A stretch of 64,000 nt of DNA from Diplonema japonicum (GCA_964019335.1 OZ025656.1:186001-250000); one strand, 5' to 3'. Counted from the first letter of the stretch, positions 27,846 through 39,774 are shown. The notes: generated by a model from the letters alone, not told the origin. Program-made: numbers and translations.

Positions 27846-28241
27846 CCCCCCCTCCTCCTTCATCTTGCTTTATAACTGAAGGGGAGGAAAAAAAAGTTTT
27901 TTTCTCTCCTCTCTTTTCTCTCTCTCTGTTTCTTTCTTTTTTTAAAAAAAAACCGACCCTTCATTTTTTGTTCTTTCTTTCTTTTTTTTTTTTTTATACT
28001 CTCTTTTTTTTTTCTTCCATTCATCCTTCCCTCTTTTCCCCCCATGTTCCCCTCCCCCTTTTTTTTTCATTCCCTCTCTATTCATCTTCTTGGGGGGAAA
28101 AGAAAAAAAAGGGAAACCCCCCCCCTATTTCTTTTTATTTCTCTTTTTTTTTTTGCTGTGCTAGGTAAACATAAAAAAAATCGTTTTTTTTTTTTTTTTT
28201 TTAAAGAGGACGGTGGTCGTCCGGGGAGGATTTTAAAAAAA

Positions 28242-28649
28242 ATGGAGGTAATCACGCTAAAGTGTGGTTCGTCTGCAGAAATTGTTGAGAGTATGCAGAC
28301 CCTTGGGAAAATGCTTCAGGAAAAGGTAGCTATAGAAAATGAAGCGCTTCAGAAGAGTAGAGATGAAGCAAAAGTTCTAGAAGCTCTAAATGAGGAACTA
28401 CACACCGAGAATGCAATCCTTCAGGAGGACGTGGTGAAGCTGCAGGCGCACTGCATTGACGTTTCAAAGCTCCAGCCGCCATGCCTCCAGTCTGCAACGT
28501 TCAAACGAACCTCAGTGTCCCGTGAAAGGTCCGAAGAACCCTCGCAATCGCCTGCCAACAGACCTGGAAGAAGAGAGAAGAAACCAGCCCTCTCCACCCA
28601 GATGGAGAAGAAGAGACAGGGAGTGCTGCCCCACCCTTTGTGGGGGTGA
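28242..28649 (+). CDS. Small coiled-coil hypothetical protein
   Basis: This 135-aa protein starts at the Met just after an A run. The upstream in-frame extension is homopolymer-coded and rejected. Residues about 10-75 form a Glu/Leu/Ala-rich heptad pattern (EIVESMQTLGKMLQEK, ALNEELHTENAILQEDVV), so a dimeric coiled coil is expected. The C-terminal half is basic and Ser/Pro-rich (SVSRERSEEPSQSP, RPGRREKKP) and probably disordered. No family recognised. The next gene begins 170 nt downstream. Confidence 0.6.
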   Translation: MEVITLKCGSSAEIVESMQTLGKMLQEKVAIENEALQKSRDEAKVLEALNEELHTENAILQEDVVKLQAHCIDVSKLQPPCLQSATFKRTSVSRERSEEPSQSPANRPGRREKKPALSTQMEKKRQGVLPHPLWG

Positions 28650-28771
28650 TATAACGGTGTTTGCGCCCCTCCCCCCCCCCCATGTATTTGTACCTTTTTT
28701 TTTTTTTTTTTTATATATATAAGGGGGAAAAAAAAAATTAGAAAATTAGAGAAAAAAAAAATGTTGATTCG

Positions 28772-28803
<32 letters not shown>

Positions 28804-28818
28804 TTCCATTCCACACCA

Positions 28819-30624
28819 ATGGCCGCCAAAGAGTGTCTGAACACAATGGTTGCAGAATGTAGGACGTTGGAGCAGGTCGCAAGGGTCATTGCGATGACTA
28901 CACCGAAGCGTCCTGCAAGGATGGCTCTCCCTCGGCACTCCCAGCTGGAGGAGGTGGTGGCGGACAAGATTTTAAACACCCGGCCCAAGCTCGGCGACGC
29001 CGGCCTAAGCGAGTGCTTAGGCGCATGCAACATCCAACACGACACCCCACTACCAGTGGCCCTCAAGGTGGCTCAGGTACGGAAACAATACACAACCTCA
29101 ATAGAAGAACAAGAAGGCAGCTTCATGGAGAAGTACTTCCTAAGAGAGTTTCGAAACCTCACATTCCGAGACCTCCCCATCGTGATCCACTGCTACTGTC
29201 TAGTAAGGTACAAACCGATAGTATTGCTGAATCGTGCTTTGTCGTCAGTGTGCGAAGCACACCATTTCACGTTAGCCGAAGCTCGTAATATCTTGGAAAC
29301 ATACGCGTTTCACAAGTACCCTAATATGCCTGCGGTGCTGTGTGCCTTCGGGCCTATATTGGTTTCGAAGACTGGAAGCTCTTCAGATTGGAGGGCTGTT
29401 ATTCAAATATATGTCGATGCAGAGCATCCCAAGCAAACAGAGATTGCTGGGATGCTGAGGCAAGCGCTTTCCTCTGACGCAGGTGAGATAACCGCAGGTG
29501 AGATAAACTTTTTTTTAAAACAGTGCGTTTCCGTGAGATACACCCCGCCGGAAGGGCACTGGTTGTGGAAGACTCCCTCACCGTTGATATCGTATAATAG
29601 ATCAGTTTCTGCGGAAATAATTGAAAGTTTAGTAGGGATGCAGAAATACACGCTTGCTGTTATGTTGTTTTCAAGGCTGCAGCAACACACCGCGGTTCCG
29701 GTGGCAATGATATCATCTGTTTTAAAACTTCCTAGAAACGTTCAGAATTCGAAGGAAATGGAACTGATCATAGCGAACATGATTCAAAAGATCGATCCTG
29801 AGAGGTTGTCTCTTAAACAAGTTGGGCAAGTTGCGTTAATCCACCTGATCATCTCTAAGCGACCTCGTGCTGTATTTCTGCGACGTGTTCTGGAACTTTT
29901 AAAAACGTCACCAAACATCACAAACAACCACCTTTCGTACCTTGCCCGGCTTGTTTTCGACGAGGTTGTTGTGCTGGATAAGGATTGGGGCTGGGCACCG
30001 CTGTCTCGTTTTTTACATAAAATGCTAACCCTTGACGGGGTGACGCAGATCAGACCGATTATAGAAGACCCTGATCGATTCAAGTATAAAGTTTGTTGCA
30101 ACAATGCAAGCGGGTTAGTGTTGATATCTTGGGGGCTCATCGCTAGCGGGAACACCGATAAAGGCGTCGAATTGCTCATGGAGTGCGAAACTTCGGTCGA
30201 ACAGTTTTGTGAGGTTAAGTTAGAGTATCTTGTAGGGATATTCAAAGCAACAAGAATCCGAAAAGCAGTCGATTTTATATTCGATTGCATAGACATGTCC
30301 CTTGCACGAAGTGGGCTGAGAAACACATCTTTTCCCATGTTGACCAGAATTTTAGCGCATGCCATTTCTTGTAACCTGACGATGCTCGATCATTTTATAT
30401 TCCTTCTGGCGGAGCACATTGCTTCTATTTCTACGCTTCCGTTAACAGATGTGCAGATCGCTTGGATATTGTGGTCGTCAGCCAAGGTAACGAACGCACG
30501 GTCGCTGTTTAGGGTGTGCTTGCAACACCCCAGGGTTAAAAAACTGCTGCACCGAGGGGGGACGTTTACCAAACAGGTTGACCAAGCTTGCGCCAGGGCA
30601 GGGTTTACATTGGCTTCCTGTTGA
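28819..30624 (+). CDS. Hypothetical helical protein, 601 aa
   Basis: This intronless 601-aa protein is almost wholly alpha-helical by sequence pattern. It has repeated Leu/Ala/Val-rich amphipathic segments such as LPIVIHCYCLVRYKPIVLL, AEIIESLVGMQKYTLAVMLF and QVGQVALIHLIISKRP. This resembles helical-repeat RNA-binding proteins (FAST/RAP or PPR-like organelle factors), but I see no diagnostic motif and do not assign one. The start is the first Met after an A run. From about 29200 onward the base composition is more AT-rich than in its neighbours, with more A- or T-ending codons. A Lys-poor, Arg-containing N-terminus might act as a targeting sequence; this is inference. Confidence 0.7.
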   Translation: MAAKECLNTMVAECRTLEQVARVIAMTTPKRPARMALPRHSQLEEVVADKILNTRPKLGDAGLSECLGACNIQHDTPLPVALKVAQVRKQYTTSIEEQEGSFMEKYFLREFRNLTFRDLPIVIHCYCLVRYKPIVLLNRALSSVCEAHHFTLAEARNILETYAFHKYPNMPAVLCAFGPILVSKTGSSSDWRAVIQIYVDAEHPKQTEIAGMLRQALSSDAGEITAGEINFFLKQCVSVRYTPPEGHWLWKTPSPLISYNRSVSAEIIESLVGMQKYTLAVMLFSRLQQHTAVPVAMISSVLKLPRNVQNSKEMELIIANMIQKIDPERLSLKQVGQVALIHLIISKRPRAVFLRRVLELLKTSPNITNNHLSYLARLVFDEVVVLDKDWGWAPLSRFLHKMLTLDGVTQIRPIIEDPDRFKYKVCCNNASGLVLISWGLIASGNTDKGVELLMECETSVEQFCEVKLEYLVGIFKATRIRKAVDFIFDCIDMSLARSGLRNTSFPMLTRILAHAISCNLTMLDHFIFLLAEHIASISTLPLTDVQIAWILWSSAKVTNARSLFRVCLQHPRVKKLLHRGGTFTKQVDQACARAGFTLASC

Positions 30625-31504
30625 AGGAAAAAAAAAAGAAAAAAAAAAATGTTCTTTCCTTTTTTTTTAAGTGTCCACTCCTTGTTTTTTTTTTTTGTTT
30701 GTATCATATATACACATATATCTTTTGTCCTTTTCCTTTTTTTGAAAAAAAAAGGAATAAAAGTTCGAATTGCGTTATTATTATCCCCCCCCCCCCCCCG
30801 TCGCTGTTCGCATTTTTTTCCCCCAAGAGGGGGGTAATTCACTAATGCCCAAGAAAAAGTTTTGAAATCCACACAGAAAATACTTTTTTTTTTTTTTTTT
30901 TTCTGGAGGCTGCCTGTGTCACTGGGATGTCTTTTCCATTCTTTGAGCTTTTTTTTCTCCCGTAAATAACTAACGAACACCCACCTGGGGGGCAAGGCAA
31001 TGCATCTACCTGCATTGAAGGGCGGGGATTGACACCAGAAGCTCACATTTACAGGAAATTGTGAGTGCGAAATTCAACCATTTTTCGTTCTACGTGAATT
31101 ACCCCCTTCTTTTGTTCTCCTCCTGAGGTCTCGCTCTAGGTGACTCCCGCTTTGGAGCTTTTCTTACCCGAAGGGGGTAGAGGCCGTCTGACGCATGTAA
31201 GAGCTCTTCTTTTTTTTTTTCTTTTTTTTTTTTTCCTTCTTTCTTTCCTCGCATCGTCTCTTCTCTCCCCCTCTTTTTTCTCTTCTTCTTCACCCTTCTT
31301 TCGTAACACAAAACGAACCCACGTGTTCAAAGCGTGGGGGGCGTGGAGACCCCTCATGTTATTCCCGGCCCCACTCCCTCTGCTCAGTCCTCTTTTTTTT
31401 TTTTTTTTTTCTTCTTTTTATAACCTATAACTTATGAGGAAAACACTTACGAAACAGGATACAAAAAAAAAAAAAAAAAAAAAAAAAAAAGGAAAAAGAA
31501 AAGA
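30625..31504. other. Intergenic with a mixed-composition island
   Basis: The flanks are homopolymeric. Between about 30960 and 31160 the sequence is GC-balanced with two good hairpins: CAATGCA/TGCATTG around 31000 and CTCACA/TGTGAG around 31050. A second balanced patch covers 31310-31385. No coding frame is convincing. This may be an untranslated region or a small RNA. Confidence 0.45.
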
Positions 31505-33089
31505 ATGTATGGGTCCAACAACAACGGAGCGATGGGCCTTGAGGAGGAACTCGAGTTGGGGATGACGTTGAGCGACATCTTGAGCATGGACGGGGAGTCG
31601 ATGCCGCCCACATTGCCAGGGACTCCTAACAGGGAAGCCCTCGTACCGCAGGTGAGGACACAGGGCAGGCAGAGGGTGCGACTGTACCAACTGGAACACG
31701 AACAGGAGGCGACTACGAAGAAACAACAATATCAGCCGACACAGCGGCCACAACAACAACACCATCACCACCACCACCACCATCATCACCAGCAGCAGCA
31801 GCAGCAGCAGCAGCAAAACAGCCATACCCACAACCACAACCACCACAACAACAGACGGCACAGCGGTCACTTCTCCCCTGTCAACCAGCAGGAACAACAA
31901 CAAAACTCGTACAAGAGAAACAGCGGAAAAAGGCCGGCGTCTTGGGGAGGAGGCAACCACAACTGGAGGGGAAGCGACAAGGTAGAGCAAAAAAAAATAA
32001 AATAATAATAATAATAATAAACAGTCGATCGCGCTAATCACCTGCGCAGGCTGCAACGTGCAGATCCCTGCGAACCAAGCGGTTGGACACGCGTCGCAGT
32101 GCAACAGGCTGCAGGGCCAGGCGAAGAAAAGCAGTGTCTCGCCGGTGTCGTCGCCGAGGGCAGGGAAGGGAATGAAGAAGGGAACCAGCGAGAGCTTCAC
32201 GTCCGCCTACAGCCTGTTCATCGCAAGGGAGCTTGAGGGGGTGAAGATGAAGAGGGACGAGGTCGCATCGTCGAAATGGAAGGAAATGACACCCGCAGAA
32301 AAATTCCTCGACCTTGCCAACCGCAACAGAGCCATGAAGGAAACCCTGCTGCAGAGGATGACGGCAGCCACAGCAAAGTGGGAGGAGATGACGTACGACC
32401 AGAAGAAACCGTTCATTGACGAGGCGGCCAAGAACAGAGGCCAGCCGGCATCGCCTGCACCCAGCAGGGCTACCAACACAACAACAACAACAACAACAAC
32501 AACAACCGCGAAGCGAGTGTCGTGGTCCTTGGAAACAGCTCAGGGGAAGAACATCCTTCAGAACGACATAGACAAGAGGGTGTCATGGGGGCCTGAAGAC
32601 ATCAGAAGATGGGACTCTCAGATTGCTGAGGAACAACAGCCACCCTTGCAGGCTGGTGCTGATTCTTCAGCAGCGCAGTTAGGTCAGCTTGCTTACTACC
32701 TAGCTGGTGCTGGATTGATTCCGCAGCCCACCAAGCCCAATGGTACTCCAGACTCTTCGATGCAAAGCATGGCGAACGCGAGTCTAAGCATGATGACCCC
32801 TGTGCAGAATGCTTCGAATCTTTCACTTTCTACTTACCACACAGTTCCTATCAGTTCTTGGGAGGTTGCTTCTGCCACAGATTCTGAGGACTCGCAGCCC
32901 CGTGCACCCCCTTCCCCTACTTATGCAACTGCCACAGCTAAACTGAATGTTGCCGATCCGAGTGCCATCAAAGCTCTTCTCGGCTACGACTCAGACGACA
33001 CTGAGAGCGCTCAAGACTCGGAGTCTGAGGAGAAACTCGTCCAGGCGACCACCATTAAGCCTTTGTCGTCAGTACCCTGTGTTGTTTGA
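31505..33089 (+). CDS. C2HC zinc finger plus HMG-box-like protein with His/Gln/Thr tracts
   Basis: The inferred CDS is join(31505..31981,32025..33089), 513 aa, with a 43-nt intron (GTAGAGC...AAACAG). The N-terminal third has a His10-Gln9 tract (about residues 86-104) and other Gln/Asn/His-rich sequence. The second exon opens with ITCAGCNVQIPANQAVGHAS followed by QC, a possible C-x2-C-x11-H-x3-C zinc finger. Then comes an HMG-box-like segment at about residues 200-275 (FTSAYSLFIARELEGVK, KWKEMTPAEKFLDLANRNRA, MTYDQKKPFIDEA). A ten-residue Thr tract and two RVSW motifs follow, then an acidic Ser-rich C-terminus. The combination suggests a nuclear DNA-binding protein. The HMG match is by pattern only, and DNA binding is inferred. 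Confidence 0.75.
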
Positions 33090-33136
33090 AAAAAAAAAAA
33101 AAATGGAAAAAAAAATTTTTTTGTGTCCTGGATGAG

Positions 33137-33167
<31 letters not shown>

Positions 33168-36100
33168 GTGAACCAGTTTTTGCAGGACATTTTCCTCTTT
33201 TTTTTTTTTTGTGGTTCCTTCTCTCCTTCCACCCTCAAAAAAAAAGAAAGAAAGAAAGAAAAATAGCGAGAACGAAGATGAAATAAAGAATGGGAGAATA
33301 TAAAAAAAAATCTTTTTTTTCATTCTTTGGAGGGACTCTGGGGTTGGTTGGTAGAGAGGGGAGAGAAAGTCTTTTTTTTTGGGGGGTTTTTTTTTGTGTG
33401 GGTGAGAGAAAGATGGCAAAGAGGCTTTTGTTAGGTTCTTTATCCTTTTTCTTTTATTTCGTGTTCCCCCCCCCCCCCCCCCTCCCTCCCCATAAGAAAG
33501 TAATATAAAAAAAAAGTAAGGAAGAAGAATTAGAAATCCACGTTTTGTGCTGGTGACCTATGTGTGTCCTTGGGGCGTGCCCATTTGCTGGGGAAGGCAA
33601 CCCCCACCACTTGTGGATGCCCTGGGCTTCTGCCCATCTTTTTTAAAAAAAAAATATTTGATGTGTTAAAAAAAAAAGAAGAAGAAAAAAAAAAAAAACC
33701 GACAATGGCAATGAGCAATGACAATGTGTTTTTTGTTCATCCCCCTCCCAAAAAAAAAAGATTTACTTCTTCCCCCCTTCTTTTACTTTGCCTTCTCTGC
33801 GCCAATTCCCTTTTACTCACCACAAGAAACTAAGGAAAAAAAAAACGAAATTGTTTCAGCCTGCCAATATTCTATGAGACTCTATACCCGCCCCACCCCC
33901 TTTTTTTTTGATTGATTTTTTTCTGAAGAAAATATTTAAAAAAAAAAGAAACTAATCGCACAACACACGCACCACCCGTCATCATTTGTTTGGGCGACTT
34001 GTTGTTAAAGGTAGTGGGAAATAATTTAAAAAAAAAAAAAAAAAAAAAGAGGGGGAAAAAAAAAAGGAAGGGTATGAAAAAAGGGTAGAAAGATTGGAGG
34101 GCGTAGGGGGAACGGGTGGTGGGGGTGGGGTGGAAGAACAAGAAAAAAAAGAAAGGAAGAAGAAAAAAAAATAATAAAAATAAAAAAATAAAAGAGTTAT
34201 TTCCATTAATTTGGTTTGCCTTTCTTATTTAAAAAAAAATGAAAGAATTATCTTTCTCTTCTTTTTTTTCACCCTCCCCCCTTTCCCCTCCCTTCTTGTC
34301 CTGCCCCCCTTTCTTTTTTTTTTTCTCCCTTTCTTCAGCTTCGCCGAGTGAAATAGTGGTAGTCTCCCCTCCCCACCTTTTTTCTCTCTTGACAACACCC
34401 AAAGGAATGGGTAGATTTTTTTTTATACGAAAATATTTCAATTTATAAAAAAAAAAGAAATTAGCCCCCCCCGCTGTAGAACTGGTTGGTGGGAGGCAAA
34501 AAAAATGGAAAAATAAAAAAAAATAAAAAAGGAAGTTAAGACAACATTTAAAAAAAATAAATAAATAAAAACCCTCTTCCTTTACATCTGAAAATCTTTT
34601 GTTGTATTGATTTTTTTTTCTTTTTCTTTTTTTTTCCCTTCTAAACTTTCGTTTGTCTTTCTCATTCTCCCCCCCCCCTCCCCCCCTTGTCTCGTGATTG
34701 TGCCGAAATCCAGGTCACGCTGGCATAAGAATGCAGGGTGGAGTCTAGAAAGGAAGAAAAAAAAAAGGAGAAATAGACAACGAGTTGAGTTGTGTATAAA
34801 AAAAGAGAGAACATAAAGAAGAGATTTAAAAAAAAAAAAGATTGTTTTTCTTTGATTGGGCACCACCCAGCAAAAAAAAAAAAATTCCCAGCAAAAAAAA
34901 AAAAAAAAAAAAAAAATGAGATGAAAGAGAAACCGACAGCAAGCTCCCCCCCTTCCCCCCATTTCCCCTTCTACAATCTTTCCTTTTATTTCTCTTCTTT
35001 TATTTTCACCTCTCCCCTATTTCTCTTTTTTTTTATTTCCCCCCCTTCATATCCCTTTACCTCTCTTCAAAAAAAAAAAAAGAGGGAAGAAAAAAAAAAA
35101 AAGAGGGGTGTATCACACAAATTGGTCCGTTCCTTTTTTTTTTTTTTTTTAAATACTCCCTTTCCCCAGCTTTTCTTCTGCTTCTTTGCCTCTGGATTTT
35201 TATTTTTCTACTGGGAAGAAAATTCAATTTTTTCTGCCAAAAAAAAAAAAAAAAAAAAAAAAGACAAATCTCATGAAATATAATTTTTTTTATTTATTTT
35301 TTTTTACCTATTTACCCTTTTTTTTTCTCCCCCCCGAACTCCCCCCCCTATCTCCCCATTCTGGTTAGGTTCAGTGACCTGCGCTACATGCGCTCTTTTT
35401 TTGCAAGATTCGTCCACCGGACTACTAGAGAGAGGGTAATAAAAATTGAAAATAGTGGGGGAATGGAGAATTAAAACAAAACAAAAAAAAAATACCCCCA
35501 CCCCCCTTCCCACTGTTAGAAAACCCCTCTGAAGGAATGAAGAGTTGTGTGTGGAGGGCAATAAGAAAAAAAAAAAAAAAAACTGGAAGAAAGCAGATAA
35601 TATGGCGAGTCTTTAATGCAGTCCCCCCCCCTAACAAAAATATTTCTTTTTTTTGCGGTAACTACTGTTTTTTTTTTTTTTTTATTTTTGCGATTTTTTT
35701 TTTTTTACTCCCCCCTCCTTGTTGGCTTTTTTTTCTTCTTGTTCTCGTGATCTACCCACCCTTTAGCCTGTCATGTCAACAGAGCAACGCGCGCGCACAA
35801 GACGGCAGCGTGCACCACACACACTTTTTTTTTTTTTTTTTTTATGTATTCGAGAAAGCATAGGGGAGGAGGAAACACACACGCGCACGCATACAAAAGA
35901 AGGGGAGCGGGAAGAGGGTGTTTTTTTTTTTTTTTTTCTTCTTCTTTTTTTCCCCTCTTCTTTTCTATAACGCGGCAGCCATGGCTTGTTGTCATTACAA
36001 AACAGGAAGCAAGAAATTTTTGCGGTAATTCGTTTTTAAAAAGCTTTAAAAAAAAAAAAAAATAGGTCAGACAACGAAAGACCGTTTCTTTTTGTGCTTT

Positions 36101-36399
36101 CATTTTTAGGTATTTTATCGTGTCTCAGAAGAATTGTTTTCTCATTTGGATTCAGCAAGGCCCCTGTGCACCACCTAATGCTTCCTATGGTTGCTTACAT
36201 GTAAAATGACACTTTTTTTTTTTTTTTTTTTTTTTTTTAACGCTTCAATTACCGTATTGCTACCCATAAATATTTTATTCACATCGTCGCCGCTTTAAAA
36301 AAAGAGGGGAGGGGAACCCCCTCCAAGAAAAGGAGGGGGGGAAAATCAACACACGCATACCCACATGCCCTCTCTCCCCCCTCCCCCTTCTTCTATACA

Positions 36400-36440
<41 letters not shown>

Positions 36441-36711
36441 AAAAAAATCTTGTTTTCTTCCAAAGAAAAAAGAAAGGGGAAAAAAAAAGAAGAAAAAAAA
36501 AACCTTGCATCCTTTCTGGAGGGGGGTTTTTTTTTTTTCTTTACCCCCTTTTTTTTTATTTTCTCTTCAAAAACGGTGTCTTTCCCCCCCCCTTTCTCTC
36601 GCTCCCCCCACTTTTTTTTTTTTTTTAAGTTTCAGTTTTTTTTTCACGTGGTAAAAAAAAAAAAAAAAAGAAAAAAAAATTACACACACGATAACAAGAA
36701 ATACAATACAA
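33090..36711. other. 3.6-kb gene-poor, homopolymer-rich region
   Basis: This region is dominated by A, T and C runs, including a ~45-nt T run at about 36402-36439. Balanced islands are 33535-33645 (hairpins then a T run), 34690-34760, 35360-35420 (GCGC hairpin then a T run) and 36060-36205. All open frames are Phe/Lys low complexity on both strands. No protein gene supported. Confidence 0.6.
33535..33645 (+). ncRNA. Candidate small structured RNA with terminal hairpin and T run
   Basis: A roughly 105-nt GC-rich island in poly-A/T DNA contains GGGG/CCCC pairing at 33590-33604. It ends with the hairpin TGGGC-TTCT-GCCCA at 33623-33636, immediately followed by a T run, as in RNA polymerase III transcripts. 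No known RNA family recognised; a decayed element or an untranslated region is equally possible. Confidence 0.25.
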
Positions 36712-37527
36712 ATGGAAGGTCCTGAGATAATGTCCGCGCCGGAGCTGATGAGGGGTCAGCAGTGGGAGGTCGGCAGGGTGAAATGGAGGGGCGCCGTGGC
36801 TGTCGAGGAGGAGCTGAGCCTTCACTCCATGAGGCTGGTAAAGGACTTCTTCGGCGAATTCTTCGCTGCCATGCACAACGGCACCGTCACAGACTGCATA
36901 GGGAAGTGGGCCTGCGACGATGTGGTCACCTGCACAGAACGGCTAGTGTTCCCCATTCAAGTCGTGGGCAAGGAAATGATGATCAAAGCCTATAACGAAG
37001 TCCTGGAACGGTCATGGGGAATCGACTCAAACATAACTTTCAGGGTGGACGAGTGCATCCCCGAAACCCCAACACGTATCAGAACAGATTTCACCATGTC
37101 TGTTCACCGTTCTGGCATGCAACAGCCTATCATTAAAAAACGCAGATGGGTCCTTGGGCTGCGGGGGAACAAGTTGGCCTCGATCAAGGTATCGCCTACC
37201 TGTCAAGATATCCAATGTGCTGGGCCCTTTGTCGAGATTCCTATGGCATCCGTTCCAGCTTATATCACACCAGTTGCACCGCCTGTCCCGAAAGCGCCTT
37301 CTCGATCTAAGGATAGGCCTTGTGTATGTAACCAGTGGGACTCCATTCGTGTGAAGCGGGGGCTTGCCCTCTTGCGCTGCCGGACTTGCCAGTCGCAGTG
37401 GAAGCTACCTTCTCCGGATGTGGTCCGGTGTGATGCTTTCCTGTCACCTGAAAGCTGTTCTAAGGGACATGAATGTACCCAGCTTCACATTTTCCCAAGA
37501 AAACTCCCGAAAAAGGAGCAGGTTTGA
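36712..37527 (+). CDS. NTF2-like plus CCCH zinc-finger protein (paralogue 1)
   Basis: This intronless 271-aa protein has a probable N-terminal alpha+beta domain at about residues 40-165 with an NTF2/SnoaL-like pattern (RLVKDFFGEFFAAMHNGTVT, VVGKEMMIKAYNEVL). A shared motif follows at about 210-240, with WDSIRVKRG, LLRCRTCQSQWKL and a possible C-x-C/C-x2-C metal site. A C-x8-C-x5-C-x3-H zinc finger is at about 242-262. The CCCH spacing equals that of tristetraprolin-type RNA-binding fingers, so RNA binding is likely. It is paralogous over its full length to the gene at 40106. The start is the first Met after the A-rich leader. The NTF2-like call is by pattern only. Confidence 0.78.
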   Translation: MEGPEIMSAPELMRGQQWEVGRVKWRGAVAVEEELSLHSMRLVKDFFGEFFAAMHNGTVTDCIGKWACDDVVTCTERLVFPIQVVGKEMMIKAYNEVLERSWGIDSNITFRVDECIPETPTRIRTDFTMSVHRSGMQQPIIKKRRWVLGLRGNKLASIKVSPTCQDIQCAGPFVEIPMASVPAYITPVAPPVPKAPSRSKDRPCVCNQWDSIRVKRGLALLRCRTCQSQWKLPSPDVVRCDAFLSPESCSKGHECTQLHIFPRKLPKKEQV

Positions 37528-37907
37528 GGTGGGAATGGGTTTTTTTTTTTTTTTTTTTTTTATTCCATATATTCGCGCTCTGTGATTTGATTTTTTTTTT
37601 TTTTGGATTTTTTTTTTCTCTCGGCATTTTGTGTTTAAGAACTACCCTCAGGGTCGAAAGAAAAAAAAAAAAAAAAAAAAAAGGAGATTAAAAAAAAGAT
37701 TTTTTTTTTAAAACCTTCATTACCCTCATTCTGAAAAGACATTTATAGAACAGCAAGGGAAAAAGAAAAAAAAAATCTTCTTTTTTTTTGGAGTGTATGT
37801 CCAGAATATCTACGAGACGGGCTACATTGCTCAATTAAAAAAGAAAATGATTTTTTTTTTCCCCCCAGTTTAATGAGGCTGGGGGGAGGGGAAACAAACA
37901 AACAAGG

Positions 37908-37955
<48 letters not shown>

Positions 37956-39774
37956 TACAAACCCATGGCAATTCTTTTTTCCTCTTCTTCATAGCTGTCT
38001 CAAACTCTAAAACTCTCTCGTCATTTTTTTTCCCTTTTTTTTTTGTCTCTCTCTTGCTTTTCTTTTTCTTTTATTATCCTCCTCTTTTTCTTTTCTTCTT
38101 CTTCTTTATCGTCCCTATTATTTATTGCGGATTTTTTTCTCGTTTCTGGTGCTTCCTTTTTTTTTTTTTTCTTTTTTTTTCTTTTTTTTTTTTTGATCCC
38201 CACGATAAACAACAGATGGGAATGAAGAGGTCTCCTTTTTCTTTTTCGAAAAAAAAAAGAGGGGGGGGAGGTGGAAAAAAAAAAAGCAAAAACACGATGA
38301 ACGGGAAAATAAAAGGAAATAAAAAATTCTCGAGTAACCTTTTTTTTTTTCTTTTAGTGCTGGCCAGCCAATTTTTACTTTTTTTGTTGGAGTATTAACA
38401 GATAGACCCCCCCCTCCCATAGGGCGGCCCTCTAGCGGGGGGCTTGTCCTGTACTTTGAGTTTGTTTTTTCGTGACTCGGGGTTATTTATGTCTTTTTCC
38501 TGTTCATTTTGTCTCGTGTTCTTTTTTTTTCTTTCTTCCACTCCCTCTTTTTTCTATAGTTATATTATATACTCTTCAGTTGTTTTGGGGGTTTTTCTCA
38601 AAGTGTTGGGGATCAAAAAGAAAAGGGGAGGTAGCCACCGGGATAGAAAAAAAAAGAAGAAAGAAATAAAAAAACAGAGGTGAGAACGAGAAAAAAAAAA
38701 AGAAAAGTTTTTTTTTTAAAAAAAAAAAAAAGAAAAAAAGGGTGAACGCTGCAAGCGATGCAATTCGATATTACATATAAAAACCTACACATAATTTTTT
38801 TGTTTTTTTTTTTGTTTGTTTTTTTTTTTATGTTTGAGATTAAGTTATGGTTTTAAAAAAAAGTTATTCGGGAAAAAAAAAAAGGTTTGTTTATTTCTCT
38901 TCTTTTTTTTTTATTATTTACTTACCTACCTCTCTCTCCCTCTCTTCCCTCTCTCACCAACATTCTAGCATCCACATAGCCTCGGGGGGAAAAAAAAGAG
39001 AAAAAAGAAGAATAAAAGAAAAGAAAATAAACACAAAATATTTCCTTGATTCTTTTCTTCTTCTTTCAAATCCAAGTATGAGGACTTGTTTCTTTTTTTC
39101 TCTTTTTGCTTCCTTTTTTGCATTTTTTTTTTTTTTAAGGTTTACTTGCCTCCTACTTGGAGGAAGAAGAAGAAGAGGGAGAGAAAAGGGGAAATAAAAA
39201 AAAAAAACTACTTGTTCAATTTGCCCTTTACATTTTCTTTTCTTTTTTTTTTGATTCCCCCCTCCCCATTGTCCAAAAGGAAATATTACCCCTTTTTTTT
39301 GTTGAATAGTTGCAAAAAAAAAAAAAAAAAAAAAAAAACGCCACTTTTCAACATGTAAAAAAACACCTAGAGATCATCTCTGGGTTTGTTTTTTTTTTTT
39401 CATACAAAAAAAAAAATAACAAAACGGGGAAAAAAAAAGAAGAAAGAGATCAACTTAGACATTTTTTTCTTTGTTATTTATTTTTTTTTTTGTAATCCCT
39501 GTCTCTGTGCCTTCCTTCCCTTTTTTTCCTGACTTTTTTTTTTTTTTTTACTCACAGTAAACCGCACAGCTACCTTTTTTTTTCTGGCCAATCATAGCGC
39601 CATCTTGTGTTTTTCCATTTTTCTTTTATTTTTCCTTTCTCCTTTCCCTTGAGCTTTTTTTTCCACCCCGCTTTGTGTTTCTTTTCGGACCTCTAACTAA
39701 GGCCAAGAGACGAGAAAACTGAAGAAACTTGTAGTCGAGGAAAACAAGAATAGGAAGCCAGATGAACCTGTAAA

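Larger units (their letters stand above)
26568..28241. other. Intergenic with microsatellites and an inverted repeat
   Basis: This 1.7-kb gap contains a CA repeat (26626-26640), a GA repeat (26802-26824), a 44-nt A run near 27462-27505 and another near 27811-27844. A 13-bp inverted repeat spans 27659-27769. A mixed-composition stretch at 26760-26940 is not obviously coding. No gene supported. Confidence 0.6.

Noticed and set aside
30760-30780. GTTCGAAT, resembling a tRNA B box
   Set aside because: The surrounding sequence is A/T and C runs with no cloverleaf.
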